64,000 bases of DNA from Otatea glauca (GCA_036346275.1 CM070715.1:73457667-73521666); one strand, 5' to 3'. Numbered from the stretch's first letter, positions 1 to 10,421 are shown. Made by a program: numbers and translations. The notes: generated by a model not told the origin, from the sequence alone.

Positions 1-360
1 ATTCAGGGAGCACTTCTACAAGCGGTTCTAATAACCAACCGCTTGTAGCAAATCTCTACAAGCGGTTTTAGAACCAACCGCTTGTAGGGGGAGGACTTCT
101 ACAAGCGGTTCGTAGAACCAACCGCTTGTAGAATATCTCTACAAGCGGATTTAGATCAACCCGCTTGTAGAGGATGACTTTACAAGCGGTTGGTGTTACT
201 AACCGTTTCTGAGTCTTTCACTCTAGAAGCGGTTCTTTTCTAAAACCGCTTCTGAATGTTGCGTTCTAAAAGCGGTTCTTATTACTAACCGTTTTCAATG
301 TTGCGCTCTAGAAGCGGTTCTTTTCTCAAACCGCTTGATTTAATTTCTTAATTTTAAAAC
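1..360. repeat. CACTA subterminal inverted-motif array (left)
   Basis: About ten pairs of short inverted motifs (CTACAAGCGGTT followed by AACCGCTTGTAG, later variants with AGAAGCGGTT) are spaced every 30-50 bp. Each pair could fold as a small hairpin. They match the motif type at the right end of the element (5030-5280), so they are subterminal transposase-binding repeats of the same CACTA transposon. Confidence 0.85.
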
Positions 361-1000
361 CGCTTTTAGCACTCTGATTTCATTTCATAATTTTTAAAAA
401 GGCTTTTAGCACTTCAGTTTCATTTCAGAATTTCTAAAAAATGCTTTTAGCAATTTAGTTTCATTCTATATTTTTTGAAAAAACTTTTAGCACTTCAGTT
501 TCATTTCAAAATTTTTAAAAAATGCTTTTAGCACTTCAGTTTCATTTCATAATTTTTAAAAAATGCTTTTAGCAATTTAGTTTCATTCCATAATTTTTTG
601 AAAAAGCTTTTTGCACTTCAGATTCATTTCATAATTTTTAAAAAATGCTTCTAGCACTTTAGTTTCATTTCATAATTTTTAAAAAATGCTTTTAGCAATT
701 CAGTTTCATTCCATAATTTTTGAAAAAACTTTTTGTACTTCAGTTTCATTTCATAATTTTTAAAAATGCTTTTAGCACTGATTTCATTTCATAATTTTTA
801 AAAATGCTTTTAGCAATTTAGTTTCATTCTATATTTTTGAAAAACTTTTAGCACTTCATTTCATTCGAATTTTAAAAATGCTTTTAGCACTTGATTTCAT
901 TTCTTAATTTTAAAAGCTTTTAGAACTTTACTTTCATTCCATAATTTTTACAAAATGCTTTGAGCACTTTAGTTTCATTCGAATTTTGGCACTTTACATT
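361..1000. repeat. Tandem repeat, about 41-bp unit, about 15 copies
   Basis: The phrase GCTTTTAGCACTTCAGTTTC and variants recurs about every 41 bp (near 363, 403, 445, 485, 526, 567, 609 and on), separated by AATTTTTAAAAAATG-type spacers. Copies alternate between AGCAC and AGCAA variants. It lies between the subterminal array and the end of the transposase gene, and I read it as an internal minisatellite of the CACTA element. Confidence 0.8.
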
Positions 1001-1207
1001 CATTCCAAATAAGCACTTCATCTTGTAAAGACTTACATATACATAGTTCATACAAGAGGGTACATCTTAAGTAGTAACGCACTTTGTCTTTACAAGTGTT
1101 CCTTCATTATGATCGCGACGTATGAAAGGAGTATCCACGTCTGTGTCATTGAGGAGGCTTATGTCGACATCCACAGCGAAAGGAGGGATCTCGTCGAACT
1201 GACTATA

Positions 1208-2134
1208 CTATTCCTCGTCTGTAACGTCCTCAACTCCAACAATCCTTCGTTTGCCTTGTAGAACCACGTGTCGCTTTGGCTTAGTACTACAATCTTTCTG
1301 CTTGTCCTTATGCTTCTTAGGTTTGCTTGACATGTCCATTACGTACAAGACCTGTCTCACATCGTTCGCGAGGACGAATGGTTCGCGCCTATAGCCGACT
1401 TGCGTGAGGTCCATGATTGTCATACCATATTTGTCTACCTTCACGCCGCTTGAAGTCAGTTTGACCCATTGGCACTTAAATAGAGGGACCTTCAAAGGTC
1501 CATAGTCAAGCTCCCATATATCTTCTATGAAACCATAATATGTATCCACCTTGCTTTTGTTGTCTTCGGCGTCTATACGGACACCGCTATTTTGGTTGGT
1601 GCTCTTGTTATCCTGCGATCTAGTGTAAAATGTGTAACCATTTATCTCGTACCCCTTGAATGTCACGATTTCACTAGATGGTCCCCGAGCCAAGCGTTGC
1701 AACTGTTCATTGTCTGACCCTTTCAAAAGGATGTACTTTTGTAACCAAGCGCCGAAAGAATCCATGTGCTTCAGTGTTATCCAATCCTCAGACCTCCCCG
1801 GGAAATCGCGGCGTAGAATACTCTTGTACTCAAGGACATACGGGGCCACTATAGTTGATTGTTTCAAAACCGTGAAATGTGCTTGCTTAAATGTAAGAAG
1901 ATCATTGCATGCAATTGCTTTCCTTCCTAGTGTCCCTTTTCCCGTAGCCTCCCTCATGGCGTGATATAGGACGCCGATCGGGTTTAGATCATTAATGTAA
2001 TCCACACAAAACTCAATCACCTCCTCTGTCCCATAACCCTCGGCAATGCATCCTTCCAGACGAGAACGGTTACGAACATACTTCTTTAGCACACTCATGT
2101 ACCTCTCGAAAGGGAACATGTTGTGTAGATACAC
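1208..2134 (-). pseudogene. CACTA transposase C-terminal part (DUF4218 end + DUF4216)
   Basis: This 308-residue open stretch begins with the end of DUF4218 (MYLHNMFPFERYMSVLKKYV, a conserved block of plant CACTA transposases). It continues into a DUF4216-like region (GYTFYTRSQDN at about residue 165, then YYGFIEDIWELDY and VPLFKCQWV near residues 200-225). The C-terminus is basic and Lys-rich. It lies downstream of, and in a different frame from, the tnp2 part at 2266-3111, so it is a fragment of one broken gene rather than a separate gene. The start shown is only the first Met of the open stretch. Confidence 0.85.
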
Positions 2135-2265
2135 GGTCCAAGGATACCTATCTCTTTGACAAGGTGAGCAAAGTGAGATGAACCATTATATCAAAGAATG
2201 CAAGAGGAAAGATCATCTCAAGACTAACCAAACTTTGTACCACGTCATCCTGCGACTTACTTAGT

Positions 2266-3960
2266 TTATCCGTGTCGATGACCTTCGTGAAATCGCGTTG
2301 AAAAAGAACATCGCTTTGTGATTGTCCCTCGTACCCACTCGGGCGGTATGCCTCTCACACCATCGGGAGCAAGCTGTGTCATTAACACAAGATAGTCATG
2401 GGATTTCATGTATGCGATTTTATTCTCTTTCGTGTTTACGAGTCTCTTTACATTCGAGGAGTATCCGGAAGGGACCTTCACACTGTTCAGGAACTCTATC
2501 ACGCTTTTTTTCTCTTCTTTGCTTAGAGTGTAGCTCGCAGGATGTAGGTAATGTTGTCCTTTCTCTCTCTTTTCGGGATGTAGGTCGTTCCTCCGTTCCA
2601 AGAGTTTAAGGTCCTTCCGAGCTTGCAGTGTATCTTTCGATTTTCCGTACATATCTATGTAGCCTAACAGGTTCAAGCAGACATTCTTCGTGATGTGCAT
2701 GAAGTCAAGTGAGTGACGAACCTCCATAACTTCCCAATAAGGCAAGTCCCAAAATATTGACTTCTTATTCCACATGGGTGCATGACCATCCTCATTCTGC
2801 ACATGTTTGCTTCTAGGACCCTTTCCAAATACTACTTTCAAATCCTTTACCATAGCAAACACACGTGGCCCACTACGATGCTGAGGCCTTGCACGAAGGT
2901 CTGGTTGCCCGTTAAATTTCCTGCCTTCCTTCCGCAACGGGTGATTCGTAAGAAGAAACCTACGGTGACCCATGTATACAACCTTCCGAGAGTTTTTCAG
3001 GTACATGCCGTCCGTCTCATCTAAGTATTGGATGCAGGCTCTATATCCTTTGATAGTTAGGCCGGACAGGTTACCGAGAGCAGGCCAGTCGTTGATTGTT
3101 ACAAATAACAATGCACGTAAGGTGAAATACTCCCTTTTGTACTCATCCTATACCCTTGCACCATCATCCCACAACGTCACAAGATCTTCAACCAATGGTT
3201 TCAGGTAGACATCGATGTCATTTCCGGGTTGCTTGGGGCCTTGGATCAACAACGGCATCATGATATACTTTCGCTTCATGCACAACTATGGAGGAATGTT
3301 ATAGATACATAGTGTAACGGGTCAGGTGCTATGGCTGCTGCTCAATTCTCCGAAAGGATTCATCCCATCGGTACTCAACCCAAACCTTATGTTTCTCACC
3401 TCATCTGCGAAGTCCGGCACGCCCGGCCGACTTTCCTCCACTTGTGAGCCATCTGCAGGTGTCTAAGCATCCCGTCGTCCTTACGCTCTTCTTTGTGCCA
3501 ACGCATCATCTGGGCATGCGCTTTATTAGCAAACATACGTTTCAATCGGGGGATCACAGGGAAATACCACAACACTTTAGCTGGAGGTCTCTTCTTCTTA
3601 CGCTCCCCATCTATTTCACCTGGATCGTCACGCTTCACCTTATACCGTGATCCTCTGCACACTGGACAAATATCCAAATCGGCATACTCATTACGATACA
3701 GGATACAATCATTAGGACATGCGTGTATCTTCTGTACTTCCAATCCCAAAGGACAGACGACTTGCTTGGCTTCATATGTAGATTCGGGCAGAGTGTTATC
3801 TTCTGGAAGCAACTTCTTTACGAGTGATAACACCTCATCTAATCCCTTATCTGACACACCATTTCTAGCCTTCCATTGCATGAGTTCCAGTGTGGTACGC
3901 AGCTTTTGTGGCCCCGCCTACGCTTTGGGTACAAAGGAGTTATGTGGTCCTCTAACATGC
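2266..3960 (-). pseudogene. CACTA tnp2 transposase core, interrupted
   Basis: Two open parts, 3396-3881 and 2266-3111, together cover the tnp2 transposase family and the beginning of DUF4218. Visible family blocks include the CPNDCILYRNEYADLDICPVC zinc-type motif (near 3720-3640), the FGLSTDGMNPFG block (near 3370) and the DYLVLMTQLAP block near the C-terminus (2400-2360). The linking sequence 3112-3395 still encodes recognisable tnp2 residues but contains an in-frame TGA at 3322-3324 and a TAG at 3148-3150, both where the family has Trp. A frameshift upstream of 3881 breaks the N-terminus. No active transposase can be made from this copy. Confidence 0.85.
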
Positions 3961-4081
3961 GCTGGAACTTCTCGAATCGTATCTTTCATCTGTAGTCTCC
4001 CTCTCGTCACGCAAAGATCTGGTCTAGCTCATCATCACCAAAGTCACCAAGTGTTTCTTCCACGAACAATATTGCGTGTCG

Positions 4082-4377
4082 TCAGGGATCTTCGTTAAAT
4101 CCATCTTCCTCTTCCTCGTCTTCTTCATCGTCTTTACGGCTAATCACCTCAACTTCGCAATGGTTGGTCCAACGGTATAGTTTGACATGAAACCTCTCAT
4201 GATCAAGTGGTTCATAACTTGCCATCGCTGGAGTGCTCCTTCGTTCTTGCAATCTACACACGGACAACATATGAAGCTGCTCGAGGCAAGAATGCAACGG
4301 CCGATCGAGAAAAGCTCGCACGCCATCAATGAACTCTCTCGGCGACGGTCCGCATTGTACATCCATTGCCGATTCAT
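4082..4377 (-). pseudogene. CACTA transposase-associated N-terminal domain, frameshifted
   Basis: Two overlapping minus-strand frames give the two halves of the transposase-associated domain found at the N-terminus of plant CACTA transposases: MNRQWMY and FICCPCVDCKNEG with HLIMRGFMSNYT in one frame, SPREFIDGVRAFL and the acidic tail DDEEDEEEEDG in another. The Cys cluster CCPCVDCKN is the most diagnostic part. Frame switches at about 4340 and 4165 show at least two small indels. This is the 5'-most coding exon, consistent with transcription from the right end. Confidence 0.75.
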
Positions 4378-4399
4378 CTATACCAAGTTATAATTTCAT

Positions 4400-5024
4400 T
4401 AAAAATTATAACAAATTCCGTTAGAAAAATTATAACCTAACTTAAACTTCGTAACATTTAAACCCAACAAAAAAAAACTCCACCTACACCGTCATCCAAT
4501 TAAAGACCTACCTTTCTAATTATTTTGTATCCCTTCCTACCTTTGTAATTATTTTTTATCCTTCTACATGTTTTTCTATTTTATTTCATACACCAATAAT
4601 TACTTCCTTGCAATGTTGTACCTAGATCTCTCCCGATATTGTGATATTTAAGATTCTAAAGCTAACAACCACCTAGATCTAAAGCTTCCAATCACCTTTA
4701 CCTTGTAATGTCATATTTTGAACTAGATCTCCACCCTACATCTTCATACAACAACAAAAACAAGGCATGGAAAACAAATTTTCGATAATGCTTAAAAAGT
4801 TCAAGATTTCTCCACATCCATTGAAAAAAATAGCAATATCTAGGTGAGAAGGATGTTCACATGATGTTACTAACTTTGAAACACTTAATTTAGAGCTAAT
4901 CACCTCCAATTAAAAATTTGGACAGCACCTCCCCAAGAACAGCGCTTGGTCGGCCTTCTCTGTTCGATCGTATTCGTACCTCTGTTGGCGCATGGAGGAA
5001 GAAGGGTTTAAATGCGCTGCGTGG
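4400..5024. other. CACTA 5' non-coding leader
   Basis: AT-rich sequence between the first transposase exon and the right subterminal array. I see no coding potential or RNA gene. It probably contains the transposase promoter and leader on the minus strand. Confidence 0.5.
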
Positions 5025-5195
5025 GAGGGCTTCCAGAAGCGGTTGGAGACACGAACCGCTTCTGAAGGTTGCGTTCTAGAAGCGGTTCTTTTCTCAAACC
5101 GCTTCTGATTTTTAGAAGCGGTTTGAGAAAAGAATCGCTTCTAGAACGCAACCTTCAGAAGCGGTTCGTGTCTCCAACCGCTTCTGGAAGCCCTC
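5025..5195. repeat. Near-perfect 82-bp inverted repeat with 7-nt spacer
   Basis: Arms 5025-5106 and 5114-5195 are reverse complements with a single mismatch that I can see (AGAACCGCT against AGAATCGCT), separated by GATTTTT. The arms are made of subterminal motifs AGAAGCGGTT/AACCGCTTCT. The transcript or single strand would fold into a long hairpin close to the right terminus of the CACTA element. Confidence 0.9.
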
Positions 5196-5268
5196 TCCGG
5201 ACCGTTGCCAACGAACCGCTTCTGGTGCGAAGATCACAACGGGTTCGCACCAAACCGCTTCTAATAGG

Positions 5269-5298
5269 CCGGTTGTGATGCCCAGTTCTGTAGTAGTG
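5269..5298. repeat. CACTA right terminal inverted repeat
   Basis: The terminal sequence reads CACTACTACAGAACTGGGCA on the minus strand from 5298 inward. The 3-bp target duplication on this side would be AGT (5299-5301); its partner lies outside the window. Confidence 0.85.
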
Positions 5299-5508
5299 AG
5301 TGTATTTGACAGTAACTGACAACAAAATGATCGGTGATAGATTTTACTATACATATATATAGACTTTACTATATGTATATATAGATTTTACTATCATACA
5401 TAGGGTTTAGCAGCCCGTAGAGTCTATACAGTAGTAAAATCTTACAACGTATTAAGTAATTTGATGTTCGTTTTGCAGTAATACCTGATTCATTTGGTTC
5501 CATAGGAT

Positions 5509-5740
5509 AGGAATTGAGGAAGATAACTAGTAGCCGTACGTTTACGCCGGCCAATCGATGATCATATCGTCGGCATACCCGGCGACATCGCTGTCGCTGG
5601 GCTTCCGGTTCCATCCGACCGCCGAGGAGTTGATCCTCCACAACCACGCTGCCTCTGCACAATGCCCCGTCCCCATGATCGCCGACGTCGACATCTACAA
5701 GTTCGATCCATGGGACCTCCTGCATGCATCTACTGATTGA
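5509..5740 (+). pseudogene. NAC-domain transcription factor fragment
   Basis: The 60-residue open stretch from 5558 contains GFRFHPTAEELILH, the signature of NAC subdomain A, then AASAQCPVPMIADVDIYKFD and PWDLLH, the signature of subdomain B. The conserved PPGFRFHPTDEEL is altered (LSLGFRFHPTAEEL), and the copy stops at residue 60, whereas the NAC DNA-binding domain needs about 150 residues. It is therefore a truncated pseudogene that cannot bind DNA. Upstream sequence 5509-5557 is duplicated at 5847-5880 in front of a second remnant. Confidence 0.75.
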
Positions 5741-5846
5741 CTCCTCTATGCATGCACGGCTACGAGATGTTAGTTCATTGTAGTGCATGTCCAGAGCTTA
5801 GCTAGACAACGTATGTGCATGTCATCTCTCCATTTAGTTGCACAAG

Positions 5847-5950
5847 ATAGGAATTGAGTAAGATAACTAGTATATGTACGTTTTTTGCTACCCGATCGAT
5901 CGATCACGTCGTCGGCGCACCCGATGATGTCGCTGCCACCAGGCTTCTAG
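5847..5950 (+). pseudogene. Second NAC start-region remnant
   Basis: An ATG at 5924 opens MMSLPPGF and then hits TAG, so only the start of NAC subdomain A remains. The preceding 75 bp match the sequence upstream of the NAC fragment at 5509-5557 (GATAGGAATTGAG.AAGATAA), so the two remnants are tandem duplicates about 338 bp apart. Confidence 0.65.
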
Positions 5951-6338
5951 CTAATGGAGATAGATTTTACTATCTATCATGCAGAATGTTCTATATATAT
6001 CGGGCGTTTGTGTAGTAGTAAATTCTATATATACGGATAGTAAATTGTTGTTCATTTGATAGTAAAATCTGATTCATGCGGCGTTTATTGGCGAGGCTTA
6101 TATCATTTTGTTCATCTCGTCGTCAGTAAGCTACTGGTGAAAACCGTTCGTCAATCGGAGCTGGCAATAAAAAGTTATTACTAAATAAAGAAAAAAAATT
6201 CATGCACAAACCAAGAAATGCATTTACTGGTGGTTGGCTACGTAAGTGATTGGCAACTGGGATCGTTCCGTTGCGCTGATACGTGGCTCGGTCGGACCAC
6301 GTTAATTGGCCAGAGAGTATAATAAACTATTCTACGCA

Positions 6339-6478
<140 letters not shown>

Positions 6479-7184
6479 TTGTACACTTAAAAAAACATGA
6501 TTCCTTCCTTTAGCGCCCTGCAGTTGCTGAGAAGCTTTCGTGTCCTTTAACAAATGGAGAATTGATCATTTGTTCCGTTTTAGTTGGTACAATTGATCAT
6601 TTGTCTTATTTATCTCACTAACATGTGATCTTAGGGTCTGTATGTCAGTGAGACATTACGAAACAAATGATCAATACCATAAATAAATTAAAGCAAACTA
6701 GTATAGTGCCTGTGCTAGCGCTACGACGGCAGTACACTGCTTATCAATTAAATGAGAAGATAAGTATGAATACAACACTTAATAATAAAAGAGAAATTTA
6801 GAATTTTAAATGAATTTAGAAAGAAAAACGGAACTAAATGGAGGTCGAATGAGCGAAAACGGGCTCCCAAAAGATTTTAAATCAAGAAAAAGATAAAGAA
6901 AAAAGAATTATCTGATTTTAGATTTTTTTTTGCAGCTTCCACAGAGAGCACGCTGTGCTCTCTGGGCTTGGCCAGCAAAGGAGGGAAGGCCAGGGTGGCG
7001 GCGGTCGCGATGGGTCAAGACTGGTGCGCGAGATCGCCAAGACCGGCTCTGTGGGGAGGAGTCACGGTTGCGGTGAATTTCACCGGGAAAGATAACGGTG
7101 ATGGCTTCCAAAATCCGGCGATCTTTAAAAGAGGGAGCACTTGAGGATTTACGCAATGCGATGGGGTGGAGGAGAGCTCGCCGG

Positions 7185-7192
7185 CTTTTATA
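7185..7192 (-). promoter_or_regulatory. TATA-box-like motif inside Helitron
   Basis: The minus strand reads GGGGCTATAAAAGCCGG, a good core-promoter TATA context, followed by C-rich sequence. No convincing open reading frame follows, so this could be a captured promoter fragment or chance. Confidence 0.3.
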
Positions 7193-8125
7193 GCCCCAAA
7201 ACAAGCATATTTATGGAAACCATAATTTGGGATCAAATCAGATTGGGAGGAAATTTTGACAATAGAGCACAAAACTTGGGGAATTAACACCATAGATGAA
7301 AAGAGGAGATTTGGTGCGGGATTGATGGAGCTTTGGAGCTTCTTTCTTGCTTTAATGGAGGGAGGGAAGAGAAGAAGCTTCTGCAGTGCAATTTGCAACT
7401 AGAAGAAGCTACAGGTGAGTTGCCTTCATTTTTTTTAAATATAGAAGGATTTTTGAAAAGATGGCACATTAGGTTAAAAAATTTTAGAAAAATTCTCAAA
7501 AAAACTTTCGATTATTTTGTACTTAATAAAATTATAGTAAAAAATTTAAATTATAAATTTGTCGAGGCACGGCGGTCGCGAGGTCGCTGATCAGCAACCT
7601 CGCCGCGTCGGCAAAGCCACCGATGGCGACCGTGGAGCCATTGCGGACCTGCGTTCTCACACGTGTTGCCCCATCTCCGGTTTCCTTTTCCCAAAGACGT
7701 AATGTATGGCCCTTTCCTTTTCGGGGCGTTTGTTTCCTTTTCCGGACGTTTGTTTCCTTTTCCTTGATTCCAAGACGTTTGTTTCCTTTTCCTTGTTGAT
7801 CTTTGGAGGTGAGGAAGGTCATTTGTGGGCCACAGGATGATTTCGAAAAATATGGAAAAATAAAGCGCGCTTCGCCGGCCATTTGGATCCGCAAGGAAAA
7901 AAAATAAAATTAAAAGTGCTTTCGCCATTATTGGTTCGCGAGAAAAAATTGAAAAAAATTAAGCAGCACTCACAGACCGTTGGTTCCTTAGATAAAAAAT
8001 AAAAACAAAAATTCAACGCTCTCCGTGCGCTGAAATTAGACCCGATGGGGCTAGATCCGTAAAATAGTCTCGAGAAGGGTCATATTCGGAAAAAAAAATA
8101 CGATCATAATGCGAGGACAATAAAA

Positions 8126-8307
8126 AATTCAAGTCTTGTTTCCTTGCATGTGGATCCTCCCTGTTTATTTCTTTGTTTGATTCACCCTTCTTCTAAATAT
8201 GTAGTACGTACAATTTTGGCGAGTAAAAAATTCAAGTCTGGTTTCCTTGCATGCGGATCCTCCTTATTTATTTCTTTGTTTGATTCGCTCTCCTTCCAAA
8301 TATGTAG
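8126..8307. repeat. Two-copy direct repeat, about 83 bp each
   Basis: 8126-8209 and 8225-8307 share AAATTCAAGTCT.GTTTCC, TTGCATG.GGATCCTCC and CTTTGTTTGATTC in the same order. The duplication lies inside the Helitron, between two partial copies of its conserved 5' block. Confidence 0.8.
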
Positions 8308-8643
8308 GTGGGGGAGGTCTGTTGTGGATCACAGGGATGATTAGACACACTAAATAATGGCCATCGGATGTGGGTGAGTAAAACTGAGGAAAGATCTGAG
8401 ACGTTCATTTTGATGAATGCAAATTTCTTGAGACGTTTTGCTGGGTGCACGAACATTGGACTATCTCTAATGAGATGCATTATTTAGGGTGGACGTAGGA
8501 AAAATTGCTTAGGTGCATTATAAAGGGGTATAGATAATCAATGATATAAATAAATAATAGCAAATCGTTTGACTATTCCTTTAATGGAACACGTCTCCGG
8601 TCGAGAAACCAGCAGGGTAAACCCTCGCGAAAGCGTCGCCGGA

Positions 8644-8690
8644 TTCTAGAATCTTCGAAGTGGGGCCCGCGCCCCTCCATAATTTTATAC
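8644..8690 (+). promoter_or_regulatory. Heat-shock element and TATA-like motif upstream of RING gene
   Basis: 8644-8656 reads TTCtaGAAtcTTC, a perfect three-unit heat-shock element (alternating TTC and GAA with 2-bp gaps). A TATA-like TTTTATAC follows at 8683-8690, about 27 bp downstream. Both lie about 110-150 bp before the 5' UTR splice donor at 8798, so they are well placed for the RING gene promoter. Heat-shock factor binding is inferred from the motif only. Confidence 0.5.
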
Positions 8691-8797
8691 TGGCGGGGGA
8701 TCCAGGGCACCAGTCCTCGCACAGTTCGTCTTCCCCGTAGTTTCGCCGTCGAATCGAATATTTCCTCCTCGCTCGCTGCTCTGCCTCTCCCTCGCAG

Positions 8798-9708
8798 GTA
8801 ATGGTGCTTCCCATCAGAGTTCGCGTTGGATTCTGGTTCATGGGGCGGATTCGATCTAGGGATCTTTTTTCCGCTCGGTCTGGTGCTCGATTTGTTGTGT
8901 GTTTGGCGCTCGCCGGGGGGGGGGGTGGTTCTTGGCGATTCGGGCGTAGTTAGGTTTGGGGCCGTGATTTGATTGCTAATTTGATCCATGGAGCGGCTAT
9001 GTGAGATCAAAGATTGGTTGTTTGGGGTATATTGGGATCTTTTTGGGAGAAAAGGTTGGAATTTCCTCCTGAAGGTTGCTGATTTTTTGCCTGGGCTAGC
9101 AGTAACGGTAGAAATAGATCGAGTGTGATGTGAACCCCAAATCAATCTCGTCGGTTTAGCCTTTTAAGGGGCCTTACAACTTTTCCTCTATGAATTAACT
9201 ATACAGGTTCTTCCTTCCCCCAAATAAGCACTGTTCGTATCTTGTTTGCGCGGATTGAAAGGTGTAGATTATTAGATTGTTAATTCTATTGTTGTGAATA
9301 CTGAGCATTGCCTTATAGAAGATCGGATATATAATTGACATTTTTGGGAGAGTTTCTGATCATCAGGCGTCCTGTTTATCAGAACTAATTGGGGAACTTT
9401 CTTGATATTGTTGTTGGTCTAGTTTTTTCACTCTACTTATGAACATGACATGATGGGAAGTTTAACCCTTCGCCCAAAATTGGACCCTTTTGGAAGGTTT
9501 AACAGTACTGGATAAAGAGAGTATCTAGTGTGTGCATCCCACGTCCAAAAGTTTTGAAAAATCCCAAAAAAAAATGGATTTTGTTTGTTCTGTAATAGTT
9601 ACTCCATACTTGGTGGTAATAGCTAGTGGTGTTACACAGTACATTCTCTTCCTTTGTCATAGCTATTTCTTGTTGTGTTGGTGATTGTAGTATCTTTATC
9701 AATTGCAG
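8798..9708 (+). other. 5' UTR intron of the RING ligase gene
   Basis: A donor CTCGCAG|GTAATG at 8798 and an acceptor with a pyrimidine-rich tract, AATTGCAG|TT, at 9708 bound a 911-bp intron that lies wholly before the start codon. The upstream exon is the GC-rich stretch ending at 8797. Long leader introns are common in plant housekeeping genes. The splice sites are read by eye. Confidence 0.65.
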
Positions 9709-9734
9709 TTCGTTTCACCTCGGACAACAGCAAG

Positions 9735-10421
9735 ATGGCTGCCAATGTTGGCGAATCAACAAGCAGCGGTGGCAGTGGTGATGCAGCTGGGGGGAGCTTC
9801 GAGTGCAATATCTGCTTTGAGTTGCCACAAGAGCCAATAGTAACTCTCTGTGGCCACCTCTTCTGCTGGCCATGCCTTTACAGGTGGCTGCACATCCACG
9901 CACACTCACCAGAGTGCCCGGTGTGCAAGGCTGTCGTTGAAGAGGACAAGCTTGTTCCACTTTATGGCCGTGGCAAGGACCGTGTCGACCCGAGGTCAAG
10001 GAATATACCTGAGGCTGACATTCCTCACCGTCCAACTGGCCAGAGGCCTGCAACAGCCCAACAGGCTGATCCTAACAACAATTTTGCTAATGCCAATGCG
10101 AATCCATGGTTCATGGGCACAGGGGTCCCATTGGCGAATGCACGGTGGGGTAATTATGCGTTCTCAGCTGCATTTGGGGGGCTATTCCCTATGCTTAGCT
10201 TTCAAGTGCATGGATTTCCAGATGCAACTGCTTATGCGCAGCCTGCTGGGTTTCACTATGGGTATGGCCATGGCCATGGATTCCATGGTGGGCATATGGG
10301 GCATTCCCATGCTGTCCCCCGACAAGGACCGCTTGGGCAACAGCAGCAGGCAGATGTCTACCTGAAGGCCCTGCTCTTGATTGTTGGAGTTCTTGTGATT
10401 GCAAGCCTCCTTGCATTTTAA
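9735..10421 (+). CDS. RMA-type RING E3 ubiquitin ligase with C-terminal membrane anchor
   Basis: A 228-residue protein, one coding exon. Residues 24-64 form a C3HC4 RING finger (C24, C27, C39, H41, C44, C47, C61, C64), with the CGHLFCWPCLYRWLH block typical of RNF5/RMA ligases. The middle is Asn/Ala-rich; residues about 170-195 are Gly/His-rich (HYGYGHGHGFHGGHMGHSH). The last 20 residues (KALLLIVGVLVIASLLAF) form one hydrophobic tail-anchor segment. Known RMA proteins sit in the ER membrane and ubiquitinate ER and plasma-membrane clients such as aquaporins; that role is inferred here. I chose the ATG at 9735 because an in-frame ATG at 9675 lies upstream of the likely splice acceptor (9708) and would add an implausible 20-residue intronic leader. 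It appears intact. Confidence 0.92.
   Translation: MAANVGESTSSGGSGDAAGGSFECNICFELPQEPIVTLCGHLFCWPCLYRWLHIHAHSPECPVCKAVVEEDKLVPLYGRGKDRVDPRSRNIPEADIPHRPTGQRPATAQQADPNNNFANANANPWFMGTGVPLANARWGNYAFSAAFGGLFPMLSFQVHGFPDATAYAQPAGFHYGYGHGHGFHGGHMGHSHAVPRQGPLGQQQQADVYLKALLLIVGVLVIASLLAF

Larger units (their letters stand above)
1..5298 (-). mobile_element. CACTA (En/Spm) DNA transposon, left end outside window
   Basis: The right terminus ends in ...CTGTAGTAGTG at 5298, which reads CACTACTACAG on the minus strand, the hallmark CACTA terminus. Both flanks of the coding part are packed with subterminal motifs of the type AGAAGCGGTT / AACCGCTTCT, as expected for transposase binding sites in this superfamily. 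The minus strand carries, in order from the right, a transposase-associated domain, tnp2 transposase, DUF4218 and DUF4216, which is the standard plant CACTA transposase layout. The left terminus is not in the window; position 1 already lies within subterminal repeats. Reading-frame breaks and two Trp-to-stop changes show the transposase is dead. Confidence 0.9.
6698..8534 (-). mobile_element. Helitron (non-autonomous), minus orientation
   Basis: On the minus strand the element starts with TCTATACCCCTTTATAATGC just after A (8534) and ends with ACTATACTAG just before T (6698), so it sits between A and T as Helitrons do. Near the 3' end the minus strand reads GCC...TAGCGCTA...GGC, a degenerate terminal hairpin. 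Its 5' third (8305-8534) and a block at 7660-7815 match the 361-bp element at 25439-25799, which has the same two termini. There is no Rep/helicase coding, so it depends on a partner. The internal part includes a promoter-like stretch and unique sequence that may be captured DNA. Confidence 0.7.

Noticed and set aside
7015..7398. Minus-strand open frame of 127 residues inside the Helitron
   Set aside because: It has no recognisable domain and overlaps the TATA-like promoter segment; more likely non-coding.
9675..9734. Upstream in-frame ATG of the RING ligase
   Set aside because: It lies upstream of the likely splice acceptor at 9708, so these codons are intronic; the ATG at 9735 gives the family-type N-terminus.
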